From: Rhodoferax sp. | Lineage (GTDB): Bacteria; Pseudomonadota; Gammaproteobacteria; Burkholderiales; Burkholderiaceae_C | Assembly: GCA_018882485.1 (NCBI GenBank) | Contig: VERU01000204.1 | Span: forward strand, 1-5,338 | Reading direction: 5' to 3' | Length of the DNA stretch: 5,338 bases | Program-made: the position numbers and the translations under genes | Part shown: positions 1-5,338 of the stretch, piece after piece | Layout: each line of letters starts with the position of its first letter | How positions within the stretch are numbered: the first letter of the stretch is position 1 | Notes under the pieces: model-generated | The model's database searches: none | Seen by the model: only the letters and a program-made list of their open reading frames with translations | What the model was told of the DNA's origin: nothing

Positions 1-683
1 GTGTAGCTCAACAGGCGAAAACCGGCGCTGCGCGCCTGGCGCACACTGGAGGCATCCCACAACCGGTGGTTGCACACCACGGCCACACAATCCAGCCGCA
101 GCGCGGTTTCCAGCCAGCCGGTCCACAGCGTGTCGAGCAGCAGGCCACGCGGGAGTTCGGGCTGGCGCTGCTGGGCGCCTTCCAGCGCATCGGGCTCGAA
201 AGAGGTCAGCAGCGGGGGTATGGCTGCCTGCGCCCACAGCCGGGCGGCCTCGGCGGCCACCGTTTCGCCGGTGATGCGTTCGGTGCCCGGGGTGGGCTTG
301 ATCTCGATGTTGAGCAGCAGCCCATTGGCCAGGCAGTACCGTGCGATCTGCGCCAGAGCAGGCAGCGGCTCGCCCGCATAGGCCCGGGAGTGCCAGCCCC
401 CGGCGTCCAGCAAGGACAGCCGCGTCCAGGGATGGTCGCCTCCGGTTTCGCTGGCGCCCGGGGCCAGCTCGGCCAGCCCCTGGGTGGTCCGGGTCAGGGT
501 GGCGTCGTGCATCAGGAAGGGCACCCCGTCGGAGCTGAGCTTGACGTCGCACTCGAACATGCGGTAGCCGTGAGCGGCGCCCAGGCGAAACGCAGCCAGC
601 GTGTTTTCGGGGGCCAGCTTGCCGGCGCCGCGGTGCGCGATCCAGCGGGGATAGGGCCAGTGTTCGGCGGTCACAGGGGTCAT
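1..683 (-). CDS. ugpQ: Glycerophosphodiester phosphodiesterase UgpQ (3' end outside window)
   Basis: This enzyme hydrolyses glycerophosphodiesters, such as glycerophosphocholine, to sn-glycerol-3-phosphate and an alcohol. In E. coli UgpQ acts in the cytoplasm on substrates brought in by the Ugp transporter. The frame is open from the ATG at 683-681 to the window edge, giving 227 complete codons with no stop. E. coli UgpQ is about 247 residues, so roughly 20 C-terminal residues are missing. GDPD-family hallmarks are visible: [12 protein letters not shown] at residues 17-28 (catalytic H17 and R18), [10 protein letters not shown] at 44-53 (metal-ligand candidates E44 and D46), MHD at 58-60 (second catalytic H59), and NIEIKP at 125-130 (E127, K129). 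There is no signal peptide, which fits a cytoplasmic enzyme. The start codon overlaps the ugpC stop as ATGA, indicating translational coupling, and a strong AAGGA ribosome binding site lies upstream inside ugpC. The motifs leave little doubt about the family; the ugpQ name rests on close likeness to E. coli UgpQ and on the operon position. Confidence 0.95.
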   Translation of the reverse strand, partial: MTPVTAEHWPYPRWIAHRGAGKLAPENTLAAFRLGAAHGYRMFECDVKLSSDGVPFLMHDATLTRTTQGLAELAPGASETGGDHPWTRLSLLDAGGWHSRAYAGEPLPALAQIARYCLANGLLLNIEIKPTPGTERITGETVAAEAARLWAQAAIPPLLTSFEPDALEGAQQRQPELPRGLLLDTLWTGWLETALRLDCVAVVCNHRLWDASSVRQARSAGFRLLSY

Positions 684-1705
684 GGGGTTTCCTTGCGCCG
701 TCCGGTGGCGGCGTCAAAATGGTGCAGCCGGTCGGGCCGGGCCCGCACATGCAGGAGGTCGCCCGGGGCTGGCGCAGACCGCGCCTCGTCCAGCCTCAGC
801 ACCACCGGCTCGCTGGAGTGGCCGTCGGGCCAGCGGCAGTACACCAGCCGTTCGGCGCCCAGCAGTTCCACCGCCTCCACCCGCAGGGCCCAGCCATCTG
901 GCGCCAGGTCGAGGTGTTCCGGTCGCACGCCCAGCAGCGTATCGGCGGCCTGCCCGGGTGCACCGCGCAGCAGGTTCATGGGCGGCGAGCCGATGAAACC
1001 CGCCACGAAGGGGCTGGCGGGACGGCTGTACACCTCCAGCGGGGTGCCGAACTGCTCCAGCACCCCCTGGTTGAGCACCAGCATGCGTTGTGCCAGGGTC
1101 ATGGCTTCGACCTGATCGTGGGTCACGAACAGCGAGGTGATACCCAGCTCCCGGTGCAGCTTCTGGATTTCCAGCCGGGTCTGGGCGCGCAGCTTGGCAT
1201 CGAGGTTGGACAGGGGTTCGTCGAACAGAAACACCTTGGGCTGGCGCACGATGGCGCGGCCCATGGCCACCCGCTGGCGCTGTCCCCCCGAGAGCTCGCG
1301 CGGCTTGCGCTTCAGGTAGGGGCCGATTTCCAGGATCTCGGCCGCCCGGTCCACCCGGCGCCGGATGTCCTCGGCCGGCACCCGGGCAATTTTCAGCCCG
1401 TAGGCCATGTTCTCGAACACCGTCATGTGCGGATAGAGCGCATAGTTCTGGAACACCATGGCGATGTCGCGTTCGGCGGGTTCGAGCTGGTTGACCACCC
1501 GTCCGCCGATGGACACCGTGCCCTGCGAGATCTCTTCCAGCCCGGCCACCATGCGCAGCAGGGTGGACTTGCCGCAGCCCGACGGACCCACGATCACCAC
1601 GAACTCGCCGTCCGCCACCGTGGCGCTGATGCCGTGGATCACCTGATTGGCCGACTTGCCGCTGCCATAGCGTTTGACGACCTGATTGAACTCGATGGCT
1701 GCCAT
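680..1705 (-). CDS. ugpC: Glycerol-3-phosphate ABC transporter ATP-binding protein UgpC
   Basis: UgpC is the ATPase subunit of the UgpBAEC importer; it sits on the cytoplasmic face as a dimer and drives transport through UgpA and UgpE. The product is 341 residues, against about 356 in E. coli. Motifs in order are Walker [10 protein letters not shown] (40-48), Q-loop Q86 in the [14 protein letters not shown] stretch, signature LSGGQ (138-142), Walker B VFLFDE (158-163), D-loop SNLD (166-169) and switch histidine H196 in THDQVEAM. The C-terminal third contains GVRPEHL, typical of the TOBE regulatory domain in MalK/UgpC-type ATPases. The ATG at 1705-1703 is chosen because [14 protein letters not shown] matches family N-termini and because it overlaps the ugpE TAA by one base (TAATG). 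The frame stays open upstream to 2215, but that stretch is antiparallel-free shadow sequence inside ugpE and has no ATPase character. Related sugar-importer ATPases (MalK, MsmK) look similar; the operon settles the name. Confidence 0.96.
   Translation of the reverse strand: MAAIEFNQVVKRYGSGKSANQVIHGISATVADGEFVVIVGPSGCGKSTLLRMVAGLEEISQGTVSIGGRVVNQLEPAERDIAMVFQNYALYPHMTVFENMAYGLKIARVPAEDIRRRVDRAAEILEIGPYLKRKPRELSGGQRQRVAMGRAIVRQPKVFLFDEPLSNLDAKLRAQTRLEIQKLHRELGITSLFVTHDQVEAMTLAQRMLVLNQGVLEQFGTPLEVYSRPASPFVAGFIGSPPMNLLRGAPGQAADTLLGVRPEHLDLAPDGWALRVEAVELLGAERLVYCRWPDGHSSEPVVLRLDEARSAPAPGDLLHVRARPDRLHHFDAATGRRKETP
690..694 (-). promoter_or_regulatory. Ribosome binding site of ugpQ
   Basis: AAGGA lies 6 nt upstream of the ugpQ ATG, inside the last codons of ugpC. 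It supports the ATG at 683 as the start and the overlapping ATGA arrangement. Confidence 0.75.
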
Positions 1706-2556
1706 TATTTTTCCGTATCCACCAGACCCTTGACGAACCATTTCTGCATCAGCACCACCACCAGCGCGGGCGGCAGCATGGCCAGCATGGCCGTGGCCAT
1801 CACCACGTTCCATTGCATCTCCGAGTCGCCGGCCGAAATCATGCGCTTGATGCCGATGACCACCGGGTACATGTCTTCCCGCGTGGTCACCAGCAGCGGC
1901 CAGAGGTACTGGTTCCAGCCGTAGATGAACTGGATCACGAACAGCGCCGCCATGGACGTGGCCGACAGCGGCAGCAGCACGTCGAAGAAGAAGCGCAGCG
2001 GACCGGCGCCATCGATCCGGGCCGCCTCCAGCAGTTCGTCGGGCACCGTCAGGAAAAACTGCCGGAACAGGAAGGTGGCCGTGGCCGAGGCGATCAGCGG
2101 CACCGTGAGCCCGGCGTAGCTGTCCAGCATGCCCAGGTCCGAAACCACCTTGTAGGTCGGGCTGATGCGCACCTCCACGGGCAGCATCAGGGTGATGAAG
2201 ATGGCCCAGAAGCACAGCATGCGCAACGGAAACCGGAAGTACACGATGGCGAAGGCCGACAGCAGCGAGATGGCGATCTTGCCCAGCGCGATGACCAGGG
2301 CCGACACCAGGCTCACCGTCATCATGTGTCCCACCGGCGCCTTGGAGCCCGAGCCGCCGCCCGTGCCCTGCCAGGCCGCGCGGTAGTTGTCCAGCAGACT
2401 GGCACCGGGCAGCAGGGGCATCGGGGCCTGGGCAATGGCCTGGGAGGTATGGGTGGAGGCCACAAACGTGAGGTACAGCGGAAAGGCCACCACCGCCACG
2501 CCGAGCAGCAGGACGGCGTGGGTCAACAGCCGCAGTCCGGATCCGCGTTCAACCAT
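1705..2556 (-). CDS. ugpE: Glycerol-3-phosphate ABC transporter permease UgpE
   Basis: UgpE is one of the two inner-membrane permease subunits of the UgpBAEC importer and would pair with UgpA. The product is 283 residues, close to the 281 of E. coli UgpE. Hydrophobic stretches consistent with six membrane segments are visible at roughly residues 10-33, 80-105, 113-131, 150-168, 203-225 and 250-273. The cytoplasmic EAA loop that docks on the ATPase is intact: [20 protein letters not shown] at residues 177-196. The ATG at 2556-2554 lies 12 bp after the ugpA stop. No good Shine-Dalgarno sequence precedes it, so translation may depend on ribosomes finishing ugpA. That matters here because ugpA has an internal stop. 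The gene ends with a TAA that overlaps the ugpC ATG by one base. A residue-64-to-71 Gly/Ser-rich stretch (GTGGGSGS) between segments 1 and 2 looks like a flexible periplasmic insertion. Confidence 0.95.
   Translation of the reverse strand: MVERGSGLRLLTHAVLLLGVAVVAFPLYLTFVASTHTSQAIAQAPMPLLPGASLLDNYRAAWQGTGGGSGSKAPVGHMMTVSLVSALVIALGKIAISLLSAFAIVYFRFPLRMLCFWAIFITLMLPVEVRISPTYKVVSDLGMLDSYAGLTVPLIASATATFLFRQFFLTVPDELLEAARIDGAGPLRFFFDVLLPLSATSMAALFVIQFIYGWNQYLWPLLVTTREDMYPVVIGIKRMISAGDSEMQWNVVMATAMLAMLPPALVVVLMQKWFVKGLVDTEK
1712..1714 (-). promoter_or_regulatory. Ribosome binding site of ugpC
   Basis: A short GGA core lies 6 nt upstream of the ugpC ATG and within the last codons of ugpE. It supports the start at 1705 rather than any upstream start in the same open frame. 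The site is modest, so coupling through the TAATG overlap with ugpE probably contributes to translation. Confidence 0.5.
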
Positions 2557-2568
2557 GGCGGGCCCGAT

Positions 2569-3453
2569 TCATCGGTAGCTGACCTTCTTCTCGACAAAAC
2601 GGAACTGCACCACCGTCAGCAGCACCACGATCACCATCAGCACCACCGACTGGGCCGCCGAGCTGCCCAGGTCCATGGCCTTGAACCCGTCGTAATAGAC
2701 CTTGTAGACCAGCACGGCGGTTTCCTTGCCCGGGCCACCCTGGGTGGCGGCGTCGATGATCGCAAAGGTGTCAAAGAACGCGTACACGATGTTGATCACC
2801 AGCAGAAAGAACGTGGTGGGCGAGAGCAGCGGGAAGACGATGGTCCAGAAGCGCCGCCAGGTTCGGGCGCCATCGATGGCGGCCGCCTCGATCAGCGACT
2901 TCGGGATGCTCTGCAGCCCGGCCAGAAAGAACAGGAAGTTGTACGAAATCTGCTTCCAGACCGCCGCCATGACCACCAGCGTCATGGCATGACGCCCGTT
3001 GAGCAGGTGGTTCCAGTCCACCCCCCATTGCCGCAGGAGGTGGGACAGCACGCCCACGCTGGGCGCGAACATGAACAGCTAGAGCACGCCGGCCACCGCA
3101 GGGGCCACGGCGTAGGGCCACACCAGCAGCGTGCGGTAGGCCAGGGCGCCCCGGCTGACGCGGTCTGCAAACACCGCCAGCAGCAAGGACAGCCCGATGC
3201 CGATCACCGCCACGCAGCTGGAGAACACGGCCGTCGTGACGAAGGAGGCCAGATAGGTGGGGTCGTTCCAGAGGTTGGCGAAATTCTCCAGCCCGACCCA
3301 GTCCACCGAGGTGCCGAAGGCGTCCGACTGCTGCACCGACTGCAGCAGCGCCTGGCCGGCGGGCCAGAAGAAGAACACCAGCACCACGGCGAGCTGCGGC
3401 GCCAGCAGCGCCCAGGGCAGCCACGATGACCGGAAGACGACCCGCTTTTCCAC
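2569..3453 (-). pseudogene. ugpA: Glycerol-3-phosphate ABC transporter permease UgpA, interrupted by an in-frame amber codon
   Basis: UgpA is the second inner-membrane permease subunit of the UgpBAEC importer. Ignoring the internal stop, the span encodes 294 residues, almost the same as E. coli UgpA (295). It starts with a GTG at 3453-3451 (MEKRVVFRSSWLPWALLAPQ), 24 bp after the ugpB stop; AGGGGA lies about 10 nt upstream of the GTG. Codon 125 is TAG (3081-3079). The flanking residues read [25 protein letters not shown], whereas the family has a tryptophan there (E. coli AVLWIFLFNPG). One G-to-A change in TGG explains it. The 124-residue product would end in the third membrane segment, before the EAA loop, and could not work alone. 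Downstream the same frame runs cleanly to the TGA at 2571-2569 with an intact EAA motif (EAAAIDGA at 189-196) and the conserved [11 protein letters not shown] and AAQSVVLM regions. There is no other frameshift or decay, so the lesion is recent, an assembly error, or tolerated. Confidence 0.93.
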
Positions 3454-3477
3454 CGGCCGTGCGTCCCCTGGGGGCGG

Positions 3478-4806
3478 TCAGCCCTTGTTGGCCTTGTTGG
3501 CTTTCTCGAAACGCTCCAGCAGTTCGTTGCCGCGCTGCACGATGCTGTCGAGGCCTTCCTTGGCGCTCTTCTTGCCGGCCCAGACCTGCTCCAGTTCCTC
3601 GTCCTCGATGGTGCGGATCTGCACGAAGTTGCCCAGGCGGATGCCGCGCGACTTGTCGGTGGTCTTGCGGATCATCTGCGTCACCGACACATCGGTGCCG
3701 GGGTTCTTCTTGTAGAAGCCCGAATCCTCCGTGATCTTGAAGGCGGCCGAGGTGATGGGGAGGTAGCCCGTCTCCTGGTGGCTCTTGGCTTGCACGTTTG
3801 CGTCAGACAGGTACTGGTAGAAGGCCGCGACAGCTTTGTATTCCTCCGGCTTCTTGCCGGAGATCGCCCACAGGCTGGCCCCGCCGATCACGGTGTTCTG
3901 CGGCGCACCGGGCACATCTGGGTAGTAGGGCAGGGTGCTGATGCCCGCCTCGGCCTTCAGGTTGCGCTTGATGCCGCCGTAGGCAGCCGAAGAGCCCGTG
4001 TACATCGCGCACTCACCCGACTGGAAAGGCGCGTCCGCCGCGTTGTTGCGGCCCTTGTAGACGAACAGGCCCTGCTGCGCCATGTTGGCCAGGTTTTCGA
4101 TGTGGCGCACGTGTAGCGGGGTGGTCACGTTCAGGCGGGCGTTCAGGCCGGTGAAGCCGTTGCGCTGGGTGGCGAATTCCACGTTGTGCCAGGCCGAGAA
4201 GCTCTCCAGCTGGGTCCAGCTCTGCCAGGCGGTGGTGAAGGGGCACTTGTGTCCGCTGGCCTTGAGCGTGGCGGCGGCACGGGCCACCTCAGGCCAGGTC
4301 TTGGGCGGGCTGTTGGGGTCCAGGCCGGCGGCCTTGAAGGCGTCCTTGTTGTAGTGCAGCACTGTGGTGGAGCTGTTGAACGGGAAGCTCAGCATTTGAC
4401 CGTTGGGCGCCGTGTAGTAACCCGACACCGCGGGCACGTAGACGCTGGGGTCGAACTTGATGCCGGCGGTCTTCATGACCTGGTCCACTGGGACGATCAC
4501 GCCCTTGGCGGCCATCATGCTGGCCGTGCCCACCTCGAAGATCTGCACGATGTGCGGCGCGTTGCCGGCACGGAAGGCCGCCACCGTGGCGGCAAAGCTC
4601 TCGGGATAGGTGCCCTTGAACACGGGCGTCACCTTGTAGGCCTTCTGGCTGTCGTTGAAGCCCTTGGCCAGGCCGCCAATCCACTCACCGAGCTGGCCGC
4701 TCATGGAGTGCCACCACTGAATCTCCACCGGGGCCTGGGCTTGAACGGGGGAGGAGGCGAGGGCGGCCAGCGCGCTGACGGCCAGGGCAAGTTGCTTGAT
4801 CTTCAT
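3478..4806 (-). CDS. ugpB: Periplasmic sn-glycerol-3-phosphate-binding protein UgpB
   Basis: UgpB is the periplasmic receptor that captures glycerol-3-phosphate or glycerophosphodiesters and delivers them to UgpA/UgpE. The product is 442 residues, against 438 in E. coli. A classical Sec signal peptide is visible: basic MKIK, a hydrophobic core of about 15 residues, and a likely signal peptidase I site after VQA (residue 23). The mature start VEIQWWHSM corresponds to the family's FWHSM. Other family signatures are FEVGTASMMA (90-99), SGYYTAPNG (128-136), PFNSSTTVLHYNKDAFKAAG (142-161), AWQSWTQLE (193-201), IGGASLWAI, TGYLPIT and IRLGN (R390). The tryptophans at 194 and 197, with E91, S145 and R390, line up with ligand-binding residues I recall from the E. 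coli UgpB structure, so binding looks intact. The ATG at 4806 is preferred over an in-frame start at 4848, because it has a GGAGA site 5 nt upstream and puts the signal peptide at the N-terminus. It is the first gene of the operon. Confidence 0.97.
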   Translation of the reverse strand: MKIKQLALAVSALAALASSPVQAQAPVEIQWWHSMSGQLGEWIGGLAKGFNDSQKAYKVTPVFKGTYPESFAATVAAFRAGNAPHIVQIFEVGTASMMAAKGVIVPVDQVMKTAGIKFDPSVYVPAVSGYYTAPNGQMLSFPFNSSTTVLHYNKDAFKAAGLDPNSPPKTWPEVARAAATLKASGHKCPFTTAWQSWTQLESFSAWHNVEFATQRNGFTGLNARLNVTTPLHVRHIENLANMAQQGLFVYKGRNNAADAPFQSGECAMYTGSSAAYGGIKRNLKAEAGISTLPYYPDVPGAPQNTVIGGASLWAISGKKPEEYKAVAAFYQYLSDANVQAKSHQETGYLPITSAAFKITEDSGFYKKNPGTDVSVTQMIRKTTDKSRGIRLGNFVQIRTIEDEELEQVWAGKKSAKEGLDSIVQRGNELLERFEKANKANKG

Positions 4807-4810
4807 GGTG

Positions 4811-4815
4811 TCTCC
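4811..4815 (-). promoter_or_regulatory. Ribosome binding site of ugpB
   Basis: GGAGA lies 5 nt upstream of the ATG at 4806-4804. It decides this start over the in-frame ATG at 4848, which would place 14 non-signal residues before the signal peptide. Confidence 0.8.
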
Positions 4816-4855
4816 GTTGAGCGGTGGGGAAAGGGAACCCAGGGGCACCCGGTTG

Positions 4856-4885
4856 TTGCCGGGAATTGCCGGGAACTGCCGGGCG
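4856..4885. repeat. Three tandem 10-bp repeats upstream of ugpB
   Basis: On the plus strand the units are TTGCCGGGAA (4856-4865), TTGCCGGGAA (4866-4875) and CTGCCGGGCG (4876-4885). The first two are identical and the third keeps the TGCCGGG core. The array lies 49 to 79 nt upstream of the ugpB ATG. A 10-bp period puts each core on the same face of the helix, as expected for stacked regulator sites, but simple slippage in GC-rich DNA could also produce it. Confidence 0.75.
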
Positions 4886-4994
4886 GGTCAAGTGCGGGAT
4901 TGTCCCCAGGATTTGTGACAACCCCGTTTCTCGCACGTTCCGGGTGCACCGCGCCACGGTGGTTTCCCCGGCTTGTGCTTCCCTACGCCCTCGT

Positions 4995-5022
4995 GGGGAT
5001 GCTGCACTGCGGTAGCATTCCC
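4995..5022. repeat. Imperfect inverted repeat upstream of the rightward gene
   Basis: Arms GGGGATGCT (4995-5003) and AGCATTCCC (5014-5022) are complementary except for one G-T pair (4998/5019). Pairing can continue inward by G5004-T5013 and C5005-G5012, leaving a 6-nt loop. As plus-strand RNA this is an 11-bp stem with two G-U pairs. It ends 74 bp before the ATG at 5097. It could be an operator for a dimeric regulator or a leader hairpin. It is not followed by a run of T in either direction, so it is not a typical intrinsic terminator. Confidence 0.65.
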
Positions 5023-5096
5023 GACCAATCCACAGGGTCACCTGTTTCCCCCGGTCGTCACAGCACCAAGGGGCGAGCGGGTACCGCGAACCAAAG

Positions 5097-5338
5097 ATGA
5101 ATGCTCCTCTGCCGCTGCAGGTTGCCGGTGGCGCCGGCCTGTCCCCTGGTGTGGACGCGGACGAAGGCGCACCGCGTCTGCGCGAGATTCCCTACAACTA
5201 CACCTCGTTCTCCGACCGTGAGATCGTGAGGCGGCTGTTGGGCGCGCGCGCCTGGGAACTGCTGGAGCAGTTGCGCGGCGAGCGCCGCACAGGGCGTTCC
5301 GCCCGCATGCTGTACGAGGTGCTGGGCGACATCTGGGT
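5097..5338 (+). CDS. N-terminus of a DUF3683-type FAD-linked oxidoreductase (3' end outside window)
   Basis: The frame opens at ATG 5097-5099 and runs 80 codons to the window edge without a stop. After a variable, low-complexity leader of about 27 residues, the sequence [20 protein letters not shown] (27-46) followed by [20 protein letters not shown] and [15 protein letters not shown] closely resembles, from memory, the N-terminal DUF3683 region of very large Burkholderiales FAD/FMN-binding oxidoreductases. Those proteins are about 1,300 residues long and combine this region with a GlcD/D-lactate-dehydrogenase-like FAD domain and a GlcF-like iron-sulfur part with CCG motifs. None of the catalytic domains falls in this window, so the activity is inferred from family membership only. 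The upstream ribosome binding site is weak (AAAG just before the ATG). A second ATG at 5101 is in another frame and is ignored. The gene is divergent from ugpB and has no evident functional link with it. Confidence 0.85.
   Translation, partial: MNAPLPLQVAGGAGLSPGVDADEGAPRLREIPYNYTSFSDREIVRRLLGARAWELLEQLRGERRTGRSARMLYEVLGDIW

Larger units (their letters stand above)
4807..5096. promoter_or_regulatory. Divergent intergenic region between ugpB and the DUF3683-type oxidoreductase gene
   Basis: This 290-bp stretch separates two genes that point away from each other, so it should carry both promoters. No convincing sigma-70 pair could be picked by eye on either strand. On the ugpB strand, TTGTCA (complement of 4916-4921) resembles a -35 box but has no matching -10 at 16-18 bp; TTGACC (complement of 4885-4890) likewise lacks a -10. 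The region contains three tandem 10-bp repeats (4856-4885), an 8-bp palindrome GGTGCACC (4943-4950), a small CACCG/CGGTG inverted repeat (4947-4961) and a larger inverted repeat at 4995-5022. In E. coli the ugp operon is controlled by PhoB and CRP; no full Pho box or CRP site was recognised here. I see no protein-coding gene or structured RNA gene in it. Confidence 0.6.

Noticed and set aside
719..1924. Long plus-strand open frame opposite ugpC and ugpE (401 codons)
   Set aside because: It is antisense to well-supported genes, is rich in His, Gln, Gly and Arg without any recognisable domain, and is the kind of frame expected opposite GC-rich codons.
1706..2215. Upstream extension of the ugpC frame to 2215, giving a 511-residue protein
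   Set aside because: The extension lies within ugpE in another frame, has no ATPase features, and the MAAIEFNQ start at 1705 has a ribosome binding site and the expected family N-terminus.
1813..3429. Long plus-strand open frame opposite ugpE and ugpA (538 codons)
   Set aside because: Its composition is strongly biased towards His, Gln, Arg and Gly, it shows no domain, and it lies across three conserved minus-strand gene boundaries. It is a shadow frame.
4807..4848. Longer UgpB starting at the in-frame ATG at 4848
   Set aside because: It would put 14 residues ahead of a clear Sec signal peptide. The ATG at 4806 has a GGAGA site at good spacing.
4904..4921. Possible Pho box on the ugpB strand (TTGTCAC-AAAT-CCTGGGG)
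   Set aside because: The first heptamer matches the CTGTCAT consensus at five of seven bases with an A/T-rich 4-nt spacer, but the second heptamer does not match. A half-site alone is too weak to call.
4943..4961. Palindrome GGTGCACC and adjacent CACCG/CGGTG inverted repeat
   Set aside because: The arms are short (4-5 bp) and such matches are common by chance in GC-rich DNA. They are noted only within the intergenic region entry.

Overview
The window reads as GC-rich chromosomal DNA, probably from a beta-proteobacterium of the order Burkholderiales, most likely near Comamonadaceae. This rests on base composition, on protein similarity judged from memory, and on the DUF3683-type flavoprotein start at the right edge, a family I know mainly from that order. 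No database search was possible.

Almost all of the window (positions 1 to 4806) is one minus-strand operon in the order ugpB-ugpA-ugpE-ugpC-ugpQ, the same order as the Escherichia coli ugp operon. UgpB binds sn-glycerol-3-phosphate or glycerophosphodiesters in the periplasm. UgpA and UgpE form the membrane channel and UgpC supplies ATP hydrolysis. UgpQ splits glycerophosphodiesters in the cytoplasm into glycerol-3-phosphate and an alcohol. Together they scavenge phosphate and carbon from phospholipid head-group debris. The genes are tightly packed: 24 bp between ugpB and ugpA, 12 bp between ugpA and ugpE, a 1-nt TAATG overlap between ugpE and ugpC, and a 4-nt ATGA overlap between ugpC and ugpQ. 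ugpQ runs off the left edge.

The main anomaly is in ugpA. Codon 125 is an in-frame amber stop (TAG at 3081-3079) where the family normally has tryptophan. The reading frame is otherwise continuous and well conserved on both sides. The sequence as given therefore encodes a broken inner-membrane permease in an otherwise intact transporter operon. The cause could be a very recent nonsense mutation, a sequencing error, or a stop that is suppressed or bypassed.

A 290-bp divergent intergenic region (4807-5096) separates ugpB from a plus-strand gene starting at 5097. It holds three tandem 10-bp repeats upstream of ugpB and a near-perfect inverted repeat upstream of the rightward gene. No convincing sigma-70 promoter was found by eye. 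The rightward gene, cut by the window edge, looks like the start of a large FAD-linked oxidoreductase with an N-terminal DUF3683 domain. I saw no mobile elements, CRISPR arrays or RNA genes, and nothing that looks like a wholly new system.
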